Position numbers and translations under genes: made by a program
Shown here: piece after piece, positions 27,901 through 35,742 of the stretch
Layout: every line of letters starts with the position of its first letter
Numbering within the stretch: position 1 is the stretch's first letter
Source: an uncultured Spartobacteria bacterium
GTDB taxonomy: Bacteria > Verrucomicrobiota > Verrucomicrobiia > Chthoniobacterales > Terrimicrobiaceae
Direction of reading: 5' to 3'
Length of the DNA: 64,000 nucleotides
Assembly (NCBI GenBank): GCA_937960895.1
Contig: CALCJD010000001.1
Coordinates: 1-64,000, forward strand
Notes under the pieces: generated by a model
What the model was told of the DNA's origin: nothing
Databases searched by the model: none
Seen by the model: the letters and a program-made list of their open reading frames with translations, nothing else

Positions 27901-28439
27901 CGCATGCCGCGTCCGCCGCCACCGAAGGCCGCCTTGATGATGAGCGGAAAGCCGATTTCCCGCGCCAGCCTGAGCGCACGGGCGCGGTCCTTCACCGGCT
28001 CGTCCGTGCCGGGCAGGGTGGGCACCCCCAACCGCTTGGCCTCGGCGCGGGCCGCGACCTTGTCCCCCATGAGTTCGAGGAGCTCGGGACGCGGACCGAT
28101 GAAAAGGATGCCCTCGCGGGCACAGGCCCGCGCAAAATCGGCGTTCTCGGAAAGGAATCCATAGCCGGGATGGATGGCATCCACGCCATGTTCCTTCGCG
28201 ATCGACACGACGGCCTCGATGTCGAGATAGGCGCCCACCGGCCCCTTGTCCTCGGGCAGCATGTAAGCCTCGTCAGCCTTGAAACGGTGGATGCTGAACC
28301 GGTCCTCCCGGGCAAAAACGGCGACCGTTCGCAGGTCGAGTTCCGTGGCCGAACGGAAGACCCGGATGGCGATTTCACTACGGTTGGCGGCCATCAACTT
28401 GTGGATGGGCCGAATCTGGGACGATGGAGATGACTTCAC
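24966..28439 (-). CDS. pyc: Pyruvate carboxylase, single-chain
   Basis: 1,157 residues, normal length for a four-domain pyruvate carboxylase, which makes oxaloacetate from pyruvate, bicarbonate and ATP. Order: biotin carboxylase (ANRSEIAIRVF, AIHPGYGFLSEN, AAFGGGGRGMRVV, FIEMNPRIQVEHTVTE), carboxyltransferase (FTDTTFRDAHQSLMATRM, LEMWGGATFDTAMRFL), allosteric/tetramer region, and biotinyl domain with the lysine in LEAMKM near the C-terminus. The N-terminal motif reads NRSEI where NRGEI is usual. GTG at 28439 is taken as the start: it leaves 16 residues before the ANRSEI strand, and a weak -10-like CATACA lies 14 bases before it. An internal ATG in that strand would cut the fold. Confidence 0.94.
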   Translation of the reverse strand: MKSSPSSQIRPIHKLMAANRSEIAIRVFRSATELDLRTVAVFAREDRFSIHRFKADEAYMLPEDKGPVGAYLDIEAVVSIAKEHGVDAIHPGYGFLSENADFARACAREGILFIGPRPELLELMGDKVAARAEAKRLGVPTLPGTDEPVKDRARALRLAREIGFPLIIKAAFGGGGRGMRVVHKEADLERLLDDAQNEAARAFGNPAVFLEKFIGRAKHLEVQILGDRHGNVVHLYERDCSVQRRHQKVIEIAPSVGLDPRVRAELLDAAVRLAAGTKYDNAGTIEFLYDMDSQEWFFIEMNPRIQVEHTVTEVVTNIDIVRSQILIAQGYSLHSAEVGMPPQGSIPCNGNAVQCRVTTEDPANNFIPDYGEILTYRSAAGFGIRLDGGMGNAGSVITPFYDSMLVKITASGKDFPTALQRMSRALREFRIRGVKTNIPFLENVIANETFRSGQATTQLIDTTPELFKFRPRKDRATKLLAFLGDVIVNGNPHAKGFKPSKPFTEAVVPPCDEKTPPPPGTRQKLLELGPAKFAQWVLNEKRLLFTDTTFRDAHQSLMATRMRTYDMLAVANGVARRMPQLFSLEMWGGATFDTAMRFLREDPWQRLRQLRERIPNICFQMLFRGSNAVGYSNYPDNVVRGFVKHAAEAGMDIFRIFDSLNYTPNLKVAMEAVQGTHAVCEAAICYTGDILDPKRTKYSLKYYVNLAKELQKMGAHMLAIKDMAGLCRPYAARALVKALKEEIGIPIHFHTHDTSGINAASILSASEAGVDVVDAAIASFSGSTSQPNLNSLVAALEHTKRESGLDLETLNEYSDYWETVREYYRPFDTAPRTGSAEVYLHEMPGGQFTNLKEQAASMDIAHRWPEIARCYAEVNELFGDIVKVTPSSKVVGDMTMFLITRGIKPADVVNLPPGTPFPESVIDMLAGGLGQPVGGWPKALQKVVLGRRKPLTGRPGAHAKPVKFEAVREELRAKLKREPTDDDVYSYLMYPQVFLDYAKFERDYGDVSVLPTPAFFYGMAPQQELSVELEKGKTLFISLVNVTEPDADARRTVAFELNGLPRHTSVTDKTIKPKTAPRVKADPADPLQIAAPIPGMVTSLAVSVGSKVKKGDKLLTLEAMKMLTTLTAPSEGIVSEIFVKVGETVESKDLVLRLRKE

Positions 28440-28840
28440 GGGAGAGGTTTCGTTGTATGCCGAAGGGAAAAATCTGGCAATGGCGAGATGCGCCTTCCCG
28501 CCCGACGAAAATCCGTTTTCCTTCCCGGACGGCGGAACCCTCGCGCTTTCCTCACCACCGTTCCCGGCAACCCATACCGCCCCCACGCAACCGCAGCCCG
28601 ATACGGAGTCCGGCCCGACTCGCAGGAAGCGGCACCTTGTTGACGACCACCCTCAAACTCCCCTCCCCACGGACACTCTCCGTCACGCGTCAGAAAAACC
28701 CCCGTTTTCCGTCGATCCCGGCGGCCTGCTCATCTGCGCGGGACCGGCGATATTCCCCCCGCCGGCCCATGTGCTCCGGTCGCCCTTTTAGGAAAATTTT
28801 GAAATCGAATCGGATGGGAATCCCGGGACGGAGACGGCAA
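28440..28840. other. 401-base gap without a convincing gene
   Basis: Between the pyc start and the terminator of the next minus-strand gene. Frames open here have Pro/Arg-rich translations without homology signals. Apart from the likely pyc promoter near 28440-28490 nothing was identified. Confidence 0.5.
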
Positions 28841-28868
28841 AAGACCCGACCGTTTCCGGTCGGGTCTT
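28841..28868 (-). terminator. Rho-independent terminator of the 28895-30379 gene
   Basis: Eleven-base perfect stem aagacccgacc / ggtcgggtctt with a 6-base loop, continuing into TT on the minus strand, 26 bases after the stop codon. Confidence 0.75.
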
Positions 28869-28894
28869 CGCAAAGGCGGCTTCGGGCGGGCGAC

Positions 28895-30379
28895 TCAGCC
28901 CAACCGCCGACGGAAGAAGAGCACCGAGGCGAGACCCAGGCCGAACAGCATCGTGGTGGCCGGCTCCGGAACCACCGTCAGCACCAGGTCGTTGCCGTCA
29001 CCCCCCGAGTAGCTGACCTGGAAAAGCGTGTCGCCGACGGAAATGGTGGACCCATCCGCAAGGTTGGAAAACGTTCCCACAATGGCACCCCCGGAGGTGT
29101 TGTTGATCACCACAAATTCCGTTCCCTCGGCCAAAATTCCCCCCGGAGTGAGGTCGATGATGGAGATGGAAGCTCCACTGATGGTTATCCCATTGGCCGC
29201 CACCTGATCCGCCAGGGCAAGGGTGGAATTGTATTCAAAGACGAACGTGGCATCCGCATTCAGGCTGAGCGAATTGCCGATCGTAAAGGTTCCAATGAGG
29301 CCGGCTCCATCGCCCGCCGACAGGAAGGCGTCCCCGGCGCCCGCGCCGTCGCCGATCACCACCGTTCCCGCCACCGATCCGGTACCGCCCAAAGTGCCGG
29401 CATTCACGGTCACCGCCGTGTTGCCCAGCGAACCGGTGCCCCCCTGTCCGACCAGCAGGGTCCCGGCGTTGATGGTGGTGGCCCCGGTGTAGGTATTGGC
29501 CCCGGTGAGAACCTGTGTGCCGTTGTTGTTCTTCTCGACACTCAACATATTGCCGATGGTGCCGCCGTCCCGGATGACGCCAGCAAAAACGCTGACCCCG
29601 GCGGCATTGTTCAGGCGCAGCAGACCGGTGGTGGGATTTCCCGCTGTCAGGTCATTGGCTTGAATCACCGCACCGGATCCGGCGGAGGACAAAGACCCCA
29701 CCTGCAGAATCGTCGATTGGCCGGCCCCCGTTCCCGCCCGATTGCGTAGATTCACGGTGGAGGCGCCCTCCATGTGCAGGTTGCCCGTAATCGTCGCCGT
29801 GCCGGTGGTTGCATTCCGCCCGACGGCAAATCCCATGGTGGCGCCGTCCGCAAGGGTTGCGGAACCGATGGTCACCGCCCTGAGTGCGGCGGAAAATGAC
29901 GTGGAACCGACGGCAAGACTGCCAAAGTTGAGGATCCCCTCCTGAAGGTCGACATGGCCGACATGGACGGTCATTTCATTTGTTCCGCTGCCGTCGTTTC
30001 GACCCATGATGGAATAGGCACTTCCCCCTGTTTTTGAAATCGTCCCCGAGACCGTGAAGATGGGGGCAAAATTTCCGGAAATTCTTGTCGTCCGTTGTCC
30101 GGAGCTCACACTCATGAACACATTGGCGACAGGAACCTCGCCGGTGATGTTGATTGCCATGTCTCCCGCTCCGCCGGCATCGTTCCAGATGATATTGTCC
30201 GACGCATCGGGAGGACCCGACGGATTCCACGCAGTGGGGGTGGTATAGCTGGTGGCGCCCCCGGCAATCCAAGTATAATCAAAGGCCATCGTCGACGGCA
30301 TCCCCAGGCCCAATGCGCCGCACACCGCACCGGCGGCCAGGATCTTCCAAAGTCGAAAAACGGGCACCTTCGTTTTCAT
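28895..30379 (-). CDS. Autotransporter-type beta-strand-repeat protein with PEP-CTERM tail
   Basis: 494 residues. A long signal peptide (MKTKVPVFRLWKILAAGAVCG, cleavage near TMA-FDY) leads into Gly/Ser/Thr/Asn-rich beta repeats. One clear autotransporter-associated repeat is ANTYTGATTINAGTLLVGQG (residues ~285-305), followed by a related NTAVTVNAGTLGGTG unit. The tail is VPEPATTMLFGLGLASVLFF then RRRLG, a PEP-CTERM signal. The product is expected at the cell surface as a parallel beta-helix. There is no Shine-Dalgarno; the leader contains cctccc just before ATG. It stands as a single-gene unit with its own terminator. Confidence 0.88.
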   Translation of the reverse strand: MKTKVPVFRLWKILAAGAVCGALGLGMPSTMAFDYTWIAGGATSYTTPTAWNPSGPPDASDNIIWNDAGGAGDMAINITGEVPVANVFMSVSSGQRTTRISGNFAPIFTVSGTISKTGGSAYSIMGRNDGSGTNEMTVHVGHVDLQEGILNFGSLAVGSTSFSAALRAVTIGSATLADGATMGFAVGRNATTGTATITGNLHMEGASTVNLRNRAGTGAGQSTILQVGSLSSAGSGAVIQANDLTAGNPTTGLLRLNNAAGVSVFAGVIRDGGTIGNMLSVEKNNNGTQVLTGANTYTGATTINAGTLLVGQGGTGSLGNTAVTVNAGTLGGTGSVAGTVVIGDGAGAGDAFLSAGDGAGLIGTFTIGNSLSLNADATFVFEYNSTLALADQVAANGITISGASISIIDLTPGGILAEGTEFVVINNTSGGAIVGTFSNLADGSTISVGDTLFQVSYSGGDGNDLVLTVVPEPATTMLFGLGLASVLFFRRRLG

Positions 30380-30415
30380 GGGAGGAACAGGAGCTTTCCA
30401 AGCAGGTCATTGCAG

Positions 30416-30458
30416 ATTTTTGCATTTGTAAACAAAAAGCTATATCTCCCCCTTCCGA
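30416..30458. promoter_or_regulatory. TGCA repeats and gctatat box between divergent genes
   Basis: ttgcagatttttgcatttg followed by gctatatctcc. Similar GCAAA/TATAT pairs occur upstream of other genes in this region. No clean -35 was found in either direction, so the controlled gene is unclear (30379 minus or 30515 plus). Confidence 0.3.
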
Positions 30459-30473
30459 GTGGGAACCGGAAAT

Positions 30474-30495
30474 TTTTTGCCACGTGGGGCAAAAA
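30474..30495. repeat. Inverted repeat tttttgcc-acgtgg-ggcaaaaa
   Basis: Eight-base perfect arms, 20 bases upstream of the ATG at 30515. It has A/T runs on both sides and could be an operator or an attenuator-like hairpin in the leader. Confidence 0.4.
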
Positions 30496-30514
30496 TCCCT
30501 AGAAAAGGGATGCG

Positions 30515-31012
30515 ATGATCCTGCTGGAAAAGCCGGAAACGATCGAAGCGATCTTTGGGAAGTCTGCCCCGCATCGGATGGTGCTTGGGTTCAACCGGAT
30601 TGAGCAGGCGCGGCAGTATCCGCTGGGAGCCTCCACACTGGTTGTGGGATACATCAACGGCATTGCCCGTTATCTGGCGGTTTTGAAGAAGGACGGACCC
30701 AAAACACCCTTTACGGTGGTCGAGCTTGAGGGTGTTCTGAATCTCGTGGCCCCTTCGAGTCTCTGGAAGGAAACCACCGCCCCCAAGGAACCCGTCGCCG
30801 TCCGGCCGGCCAATCCGCGTCGCCGCACGACCAAACCTTCGCAGCCCACCCGGTATTTCAAATACGTGGACAAGGACGCGAAGTCGAATGCCGTCAATTT
30901 CGAGGTTCTCGCCTGGCTTCCGGGTGAAGACGCCTATGCCTTCTGTTACATCCCTTCCGGAACCCCTCCGTTGTTCGTCACCGAACATCAGGTGCACAAC
31001 GCCTTGGGATAG
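30515..31012 (+). CDS. Hypothetical protein, 165 residues
   Basis: No family was recognised. The protein is soluble, without signal peptide or membrane helix. Residues 1-85 look like a mixed alpha/beta fold (MILLEKPETIEAIFGKS; STLVVGYINGIARYLAVLKK), then a basic Pro/Arg/Thr linker (PANPRRRTTKPSQPTRYFK) and a second small domain (NFEVLAWLPGEDAYAFCYIP). The ATG at 30515 has aaaaggga in front. Codon usage and composition fit the neighbours. It is divergent from the beta-strand-repeat protein and may share its control region. Confidence 0.6.
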   Translation: MILLEKPETIEAIFGKSAPHRMVLGFNRIEQARQYPLGASTLVVGYINGIARYLAVLKKDGPKTPFTVVELEGVLNLVAPSSLWKETTAPKEPVAVRPANPRRRTTKPSQPTRYFKYVDKDAKSNAVNFEVLAWLPGEDAYAFCYIPSGTPPLFVTEHQVHNALG

Positions 31013-31211
31013 CGCCGCATCGCGCGTCTTTCTTCAGGCCCCGGATCCGAAACGTCAAAAAACGCCCCATGGCCCCCGGGGAGCCTGAACACGCGATGCC
31101 CCCATTTTCCGCCCCCTCCTGTCGTGTTCCCCGACCTTCGGCCGATGGGCCTCAGCCGCACCGCCAATGAGGCAAGAAGCAAACGGCCTTCCCAAGCCGC
31201 CTTTTCGCCCC

Positions 31212-31246
31212 AAAAAAAAGAGGCTTCCGGTCACCCGGAAGCCTCT
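31212..31246 (-). terminator. Rho-independent terminator of rplU-rpmA
   Basis: Twelve-base perfect stem agaggcttccgg / ccggaagcctct, tcac loop, followed on the minus strand by eight T residues; 22 bases after the rpmA stop. Confidence 0.85.
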
Positions 31247-31267
31247 TGAAGAGCGGAATGGACGCCC

Positions 31268-31525
31268 TTAGTTCGCGGCGGCGAGCGGCTCGACGTTGAC
31301 CCGGCGGCCGGCCCGGTCGAACTTCACGTGTCCGTCCACGAGGGCGAAAATGGTGTAGTCGCGGCCCAAGCCCACGTTGCGGCCGGGCTGGAACTTCGTG
31401 CCACGCTGACGAACGATGATATTGCCGGCGACGACGGACTGTCCGCCGAATTTTTTCACGCCGAGGCGTTTGCTGATGCTGTCGCGTCCGTTCTTGACGC
31501 TGCCCTGTCCTTTTTTATGCGCCAT
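31268..31525 (-). CDS. rpmA: 50S ribosomal protein L27
   Basis: 85 residues. It begins directly with MAHKKGQGSVKNGRDS, so there is no N-terminal cleavable extension as in Firmicutes. Core blocks LGVKKFGGQSVVAGNIIVRQ and GRDYTIFALVDGHVKF are typical of L27, which sits near the peptidyl-transferase centre of the large subunit. It follows rplU by 9 bases in the conserved rplU-rpmA operon. Confidence 0.97.
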   Translation of the reverse strand: MAHKKGQGSVKNGRDSISKRLGVKKFGGQSVVAGNIIVRQRGTKFQPGRNVGLGRDYTIFALVDGHVKFDRAGRRVNVEPLAAAN

Positions 31526-31534
31526 AAGCCAGAA

Positions 31535-31849
31535 TTAAGCGGTGATGGATTTGATTTTGAGCCGGGTGATCTGGCGGCGATGGCCGACCGTGCGATGATA
31601 CCCTTTGCGGCGTTTGAATTTGAAAGCGACGACCTTTTCGGCCTTGTCCTGCGCGAGCACTTCCGCGGTCACCGAAGCGCCCTGAACAAGCGGAGCGCCG
31701 ATGGAAAGGTTCTCGCCGTTGGAAACCAGAAGAACGTCCTCAATTTTTGTCTCGGCGCCAGCCTCGACGTCGAGCTTCTCGACTTCGATGACGTCACCTT
31801 CCGCGACGCGGTATTGTTTTCCGCCTGTTTGAATTACTGCGTATGCCAT
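31535..31849 (-). CDS. rplU: 50S ribosomal protein L21
   Basis: 104 residues: MAYAVIQTGGKQYRVAEGD at the start and KFKRRKGYHRTVGHRRQ towards the end, the L21 signature. It binds 23S rRNA in the large subunit. The ATG at 31849 has a strong ribosome site (gaggagg) 10 bases upstream, unlike many neighbours. The ~115-base space to the divergent tRNA gene holds a 10-base inverted repeat that could lie in the leader. Confidence 0.97.
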   Translation of the reverse strand: MAYAVIQTGGKQYRVAEGDVIEVEKLDVEAGAETKIEDVLLVSNGENLSIGAPLVQGASVTAEVLAQDKAEKVVAFKFKRRKGYHRTVGHRRQITRLKIKSITA

Positions 31850-31902
31850 GAAATTTTCCTCCTCAGTGGGAACCGCAAAGAATGCCACAGAGATTTTTTC
31901 CA

Positions 31903-31925
31903 GCAAGGGAAAATTTTTCCCTTGC
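31903..31925. repeat. Inverted repeat gcaagggaaa-att-tttcccttgc in front of rplU
   Basis: Ten-base perfect arms with a 3-base centre, 54 bases upstream of the rplU start and 42 upstream of tRNA-Leu. A possible -35 (TTGCTG on the minus strand) overlaps its edge, so it is either an operator or a leader hairpin. Confidence 0.4.
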
Positions 31926-31967
31926 GCGAATCCACACTTCTGGCAAAGGTAAAAAGCTCTTCCCTGT

Positions 31968-32051
31968 GCTCGGGTGGTGAAATGGCAGACACGTACGTTT
32001 GAGGGGCGTATGCCGCAAGGCATGAGGGTTCAAGTCCCTCCCCGAGCACCA
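31968..32051 (+). tRNA. tRNA-Leu (anticodon GAG), CCA encoded
   Basis: 84 bases. Acceptor stem gctcggg / cccgagc is perfect, followed by A and an encoded CCA. The D-arm begins tggtgaaatggcagac, the anticodon loop is ttgaggg with GAG in the centre (stem tacgt/gcgta), a long variable arm tgcc-gcaa-ggca marks a type II tRNA, and the T-arm holds gttcaagtc. It decodes CUC and CUU. Confidence 0.93.
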
Positions 32052-32258
32052 TCCCCCCTTCCGCGGCGCGCAGGGGGAGTGATTCGCCCCGGCCGGGGCG
32101 CTCTGTGAGGGTGAAGGGGATTGCTTTGAGCGCGGACCGGAAGTTCCGGGCTGCATTTTCCCGCAAGAGAAGCCCGGTTCCGAGGGGTCCCCAAACAGCC
32201 TGGAACGCGCGGTTTTTGCGTTCAGTTGCGGCGGAATCCGCCGGAGGGCGGGAGCCGA

Positions 32259-33617
32259 TCAGGAATCGGACCGGGCGCTTGTTCCGGGCGGGCGATACCA
32301 GGGGCCGAGCAGTTCGCGCAGGGTGAAGGGACGATTTTCCTTGATGGATCGCCACAGCCCCTCCCCCACTCCCACCGCCAGTGCTCCCGCATAGCTGTCC
32401 GCCACAAGTCCCAGCCGGCGACTGTGTTCGCTGACGCCGGTAAAAAGGTCTCTTTGGATCACGGGATCACTTCCGCCGTGCCCGCCCCTGGGACGCGGAA
32501 TCTTCACCGTTCGCGGCTCGCCAAAAAGCGGGAGGATCCGGATGGTGTCCTCGGTCTCCTCCGCCTGGGTGCGGCCCGTGGGATCCGGATGAATCCGACG
32601 CTCGGCTTCAATCCGTCCCGCCGTGCCATTGATGGCCAGGCGGTATCCCTCGTAGGGCGCGGAAAAGTTGCACGAGTAGGTCGCGGAGGCGCCCCCATGA
32701 AACGCAATCACCGCGGAATAGGTGTCCTCAATGTCGATCTCCGCGTCGTAAATATACGCATCCCCGGGATACTGCGCCTTGTACGGGAGCTGGAGCGCGT
32801 CCCAGCCGGTGTTTGGCCGGCCCGCCGCAGGATCCAGCCGGCGCCGGTAATGCTTGGCAAAATACGGACACCGCTCGCGCACCTCCGTCAATGTGAGCGC
32901 CCGATCCGCCCCCCGGGCGGGATTGTGCGCCCCCTCCGGCCCGAAATAGTTGAGCGCGCCAAACCCGAAGACCGTTTCCGGAGGCGCCCCCAGCAGCCAG
33001 CTCAGGATGTCAAAATGATGCACCCCCTTGTGAACGCTCAGGCCGCCCGACTTCGCGCGCTCCCGGTTCCAACGGTAAAAATAGCTCGGACCGTGAAACG
33101 TATCGAGGTTGTAGACGTATTCGACATTGGTGATCCGTCCGATCTCCCCTCGCAGAACCGCCTCCTTCACCGCCCCCAACTGCGGATTGTACCGCCCGTT
33201 GTGCGCCACGACAAGACGGCCCCGGCTGTTTTTTTCCGCCTCCAGGACATTCCTCATCTGCGCACAGGAAATCACCGCCGGCTTCTCCGCGATCACCCGC
33301 AGTCCCGCCCGGAGTCCGGCCACAATATGCTCCTCGTGCGTATGATCCGGACCCGCCACCAGCAGCGTGTCCGGCCGGGTTTCCTCGATGAAACGCTCCA
33401 CCCCCCCGGCGGCGTCAAAAAAGGGAATGTCCAGTCCAAGCCGCTCGTTGAAAGCCCGCACCCGGTCCCCGTCGATGTCCAGAATTCCCACCACCTCGGA
33501 TTCCGCGCTGAAATCGTTCGCCCCCGGACCGGTGGCCCGCCCCAACAGGGGCAGCAAAAAATGATACAACGCTCTGACACTGAGCCCGCAAAGCGCGTAG
33601 CGCGTTCGTCTGATCAT
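32259..33617 (-). CDS. Gfo/Idh/MocA-family oxidoreductase
   Basis: 452 residues, cytoplasmic. The N-terminal Rossmann fold (IRRTRYALCGLSVRALYH, acidic end of strand 2 at LDIDGDR) binds NAD(P); RVIAEKPAVISCAQM holds the conserved EKP lysine; the C-terminal half is the substrate domain (SGGLSVHKGVHHFDILSW with the catalytic-type His pair). The class oxidises or epimerises sugars and inositols; the substrate is not readable. The usual GxGxxG is altered to CGLSVR. ATG 33617 is supported by a promoter 9 bases away. It is divergent from an exported protein of unknown function. Confidence 0.87.
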   Translation of the reverse strand: MIRRTRYALCGLSVRALYHFLLPLLGRATGPGANDFSAESEVVGILDIDGDRVRAFNERLGLDIPFFDAAGGVERFIEETRPDTLLVAGPDHTHEEHIVAGLRAGLRVIAEKPAVISCAQMRNVLEAEKNSRGRLVVAHNGRYNPQLGAVKEAVLRGEIGRITNVEYVYNLDTFHGPSYFYRWNRERAKSGGLSVHKGVHHFDILSWLLGAPPETVFGFGALNYFGPEGAHNPARGADRALTLTEVRERCPYFAKHYRRRLDPAAGRPNTGWDALQLPYKAQYPGDAYIYDAEIDIEDTYSAVIAFHGGASATYSCNFSAPYEGYRLAINGTAGRIEAERRIHPDPTGRTQAEETEDTIRILPLFGEPRTVKIPRPRGGHGGSDPVIQRDLFTGVSEHSRRLGLVADSYAGALAVGVGEGLWRSIKENRPFTLRELLGPWYRPPGTSARSDS

Positions 33618-33626
33618 GACAGCATT

Positions 33627-33655
33627 TTACTAAAGGAGGAAGTTGACGCTTTCAA
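33627..33655 (-). promoter_or_regulatory. Candidate leaderless promoter of the 33617 oxidoreductase gene
   Basis: Minus strand: TTGAAA (33655-33650), 17-base spacer, TAGTAA (33632-33627), then 9 bases to the ATG. Its -35 box sits one base from the -35 box of the plus-strand promoter at 33643. Confidence 0.5.
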
Positions 33656-33672
33656 TGGCAAACTGCTATATA
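33643..33672 (+). promoter_or_regulatory. Candidate promoter of the exported-protein gene at 33685
   Basis: TTGACG (33643-33648), 18-base spacer, TATATA (33667-33672), then 12 bases to the ATG. The expected leader is only about 5 bases. Confidence 0.55.
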
Positions 33673-33684
33673 TCTTCATGCCTC

Positions 33685-34464
33685 ATGAAAACCATTCCCC
33701 GGCGCCTCCTGTGCTGTGCAATCGTCCTCCTCGGATTCGGCCCTGTTGGAAATGGGGACGGCGCCGTGCCGGCGGATCTGCAGGCCGGCGGGTTGGTGCT
33801 TCATGAGGGCGTTTCCGACCGGGAGACCCCGCCCACTCCCGTCCGGTTTCGCTTTGAGATCACCCTGTATGTCCAGCCCCTGGCCGACGGCCCGGTCGAA
33901 ATCCTCGCGAGTCCATTTGCGGCCACCGACGATTCCGCACGTTCCCACTTCCAGATTTCCGGGGACATCATCCGGGTGAAGGACGGCCAAACCATCGCTT
34001 CGATCCTCACCGCGGACCCCGAAACCAAAACCGAGGTCGAGCTGAAAGCGGGCACGCTGTACCGCATCCAGCTGGCCAGCCTGGTCGACGGCGTTCCCGG
34101 CGACAAAACCGCCAGCATCCTTCTTCCGGAAGGTCTGGCTGCGGCCATCCTCGCTTCCTTTGAGAAACCGGCCTGGGTGGAGGGAATCAACGGCTTCCTC
34201 TGGGTTCCCGCCGGCAGCCGGGAGATTCCCTGTGTGGGGGCCCCCCGCGTGAGTCTCATCAGCCCCGACGGCGTGCGAACCGACATCAGCACGCCCAATG
34301 CCGGGGCGGAGGACGCCAAGGCGCTCCCGGTGCGGCCCGACGAAACCGGACAGATCTGGAAGGTTGGCAATCAGACCCGCGGCCTGGTCGGCTTCGGCGG
34401 CAACATCCCTCCCTGGATCAATCTGAACGGTCGGAATCTCCTGCTGCCCGCCGGCGCCCGCTAG
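33685..34464 (+). CDS. Exported protein of unknown function
   Basis: 259 residues with a signal peptide (MKTIPRRLLCCAIVLLGFG, cleavage near GNGDGA). The mature part is Pro/Thr/Val-rich and beta-like (PVRFRFEITLYVQPLADGPV; YRIQLASLVDGVPG); no catalytic motif was recognised. The ATG at 33685 is chosen because it starts the signal peptide and a TTGACG-18-TATATA promoter ends 12 bases before it; the earlier in-frame codons at 33643 and 33655 would lie inside that promoter. It is convergent with the second Gfo/Idh/MocA gene. Confidence 0.65.
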   Translation: MKTIPRRLLCCAIVLLGFGPVGNGDGAVPADLQAGGLVLHEGVSDRETPPTPVRFRFEITLYVQPLADGPVEILASPFAATDDSARSHFQISGDIIRVKDGQTIASILTADPETKTEVELKAGTLYRIQLASLVDGVPGDKTASILLPEGLAAAILASFEKPAWVEGINGFLWVPAGSREIPCVGAPRVSLISPDGVRTDISTPNAGAEDAKALPVRPDETGQIWKVGNQTRGLVGFGGNIPPWINLNGRNLLLPAGAR

Positions 34465-34475
34465 CGAAACGCCTC

Positions 34476-35642
34476 TCAGGGAGCGAAGGACTCGAGAACG
34501 AGCGGCGGCAGCTCCGCGCCGTTCACCCATTCCCCCACCCGCGCCCAGGACAGGCCCTCCTCCACCGGGGAACGCGGATGGGTGCAGAAGGCCCGCAGGT
34601 AGCGGTCCAACCCGTCCACCCGCACCGCGCCATTTTCGACCTCCTGATGCGGAATGTCGCCGATGCCCCCGGAGGCCAGGGCGGCGTTGGTCAGCACGGT
34701 GAATCCTTTGACATCCTCCAGGGTGCTCGGCACGACGTCGTCGCGAAGCAGCGCCCGGTAAAGGTCGACATGGCTGTCCTCCATCGTCATCGCGGGAAAT
34801 TCCACGCCCTCCAGGGAGGCGGTCACCCGATTCCCCTCAAAGAAAATGCCTCCCCGTTCGGTCAGGATGTGCAGGGTGTGCGGAACAACGGAATCCATGC
34901 AGTGGGCCAGCGCCGCGTGCAGCGAAACGCCGCCGAGATCCGCCTCAATCCAGGCGAAATCGTAGGATTCGATCCGGCGCGCCCGACCCAAAAATCCGCG
35001 GACCCGTCGCGGAGAGGCAAACCCCTGACGGGACGGCGAGGCGAAATACAGGGCGTTGTGCAGCAGGTGGGCCAGGGCGTTGGTCGCAGGACCGTCAAAA
35101 ACCGGGCGGCCGTTCTGCACAAGCCGGCCGGCCCATGAAGCCCGCGCATAATAAACGGCGGTGCGCGGCGCCCCCGCCATCACCCGGATGCTCTGCAGGC
35201 GTCCGGCCCGACCGCTGACCAGCAACTCCTTCACCTTTTGCACCGCCGCATCATGGACCAACTGAAAGCCCACGCGAACGCGGCGGGATTCATCCCGGGC
35301 AATCAGGCCCTCAAGTTGCGAAACGGTGGGCACGGCGGGCTTTTCGAGAAGAATTCTCTGCGCGCCGGCGGCCAGGGCGTCGCACAGCATTTCCTCATGC
35401 CAGGGAATCGGCGTGGAAATCACCACCACGTCAAGATTCCGGACCTCCTGAAGCAGGCGCCGGTGGTCGTCGAACCAGGACACGTTCCGTCCGGCCAGTT
35501 CTTCACGCAGGCCGGTCAGCGGTGCGGGATCCGCGACCGCCACCAGCTCCAACACGTCCTGCGCCTCCAGATTGCGGATGGTCTCCAGATGTTTCGCTCC
35601 AAATCCGCCCACCCCAATCAACGCCACACGTTTTTTACTCAT
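34476..35642 (-). CDS. Gfo/Idh/MocA-family oxidoreductase
   Basis: 388 residues. It has a complete NAD(P)-binding start KRVALIGVGGFGAKHLE (GxGxxG), acidic strand-2 end VADPAP, and RILLEKPAVPTVSQL with the EKP lysine. The C-terminal domain holds GGRPVF-like loops and GPATNALAHLLHNALYF with a His at the usual catalytic site. It is unrelated in detail to the 452-residue member at 32259, so the pair may act in sequence on one sugar. The ATG starts directly at the Rossmann fold; the leader contains cctccttt and no Shine-Dalgarno. Confidence 0.87.
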   Translation of the reverse strand: MSKKRVALIGVGGFGAKHLETIRNLEAQDVLELVAVADPAPLTGLREELAGRNVSWFDDHRRLLQEVRNLDVVVISTPIPWHEEMLCDALAAGAQRILLEKPAVPTVSQLEGLIARDESRRVRVGFQLVHDAAVQKVKELLVSGRAGRLQSIRVMAGAPRTAVYYARASWAGRLVQNGRPVFDGPATNALAHLLHNALYFASPSRQGFASPRRVRGFLGRARRIESYDFAWIEADLGGVSLHAALAHCMDSVVPHTLHILTERGGIFFEGNRVTASLEGVEFPAMTMEDSHVDLYRALLRDDVVPSTLEDVKGFTVLTNAALASGGIGDIPHQEVENGAVRVDGLDRYLRAFCTHPRSPVEEGLSWARVGEWVNGAELPPLVLESFAP

Positions 35643-35742
35643 AAAATTTTTTCACAAAGGAGGCCCATCTTAGCACCGGTTTTCCGCCGGTCACGTCCCG
35701 TTCCTCCCCTCCGTCGTTTCAAAAATGCAAATCCCGGAGGGA

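Noticed and set aside
24927..28433. Plus-strand open frame of 1,168 codons opposite pyruvate carboxylase
   Set aside because: Low-complexity His/Arg/Gly translation; the opposite strand encodes a full pyruvate carboxylase.
28279..28791. Plus-strand frame in the gap upstream of pyc
   Set aside because: It overlaps the pyc start on the other strand and its translation is Pro/Arg/Ser-rich with no recognisable start signal.
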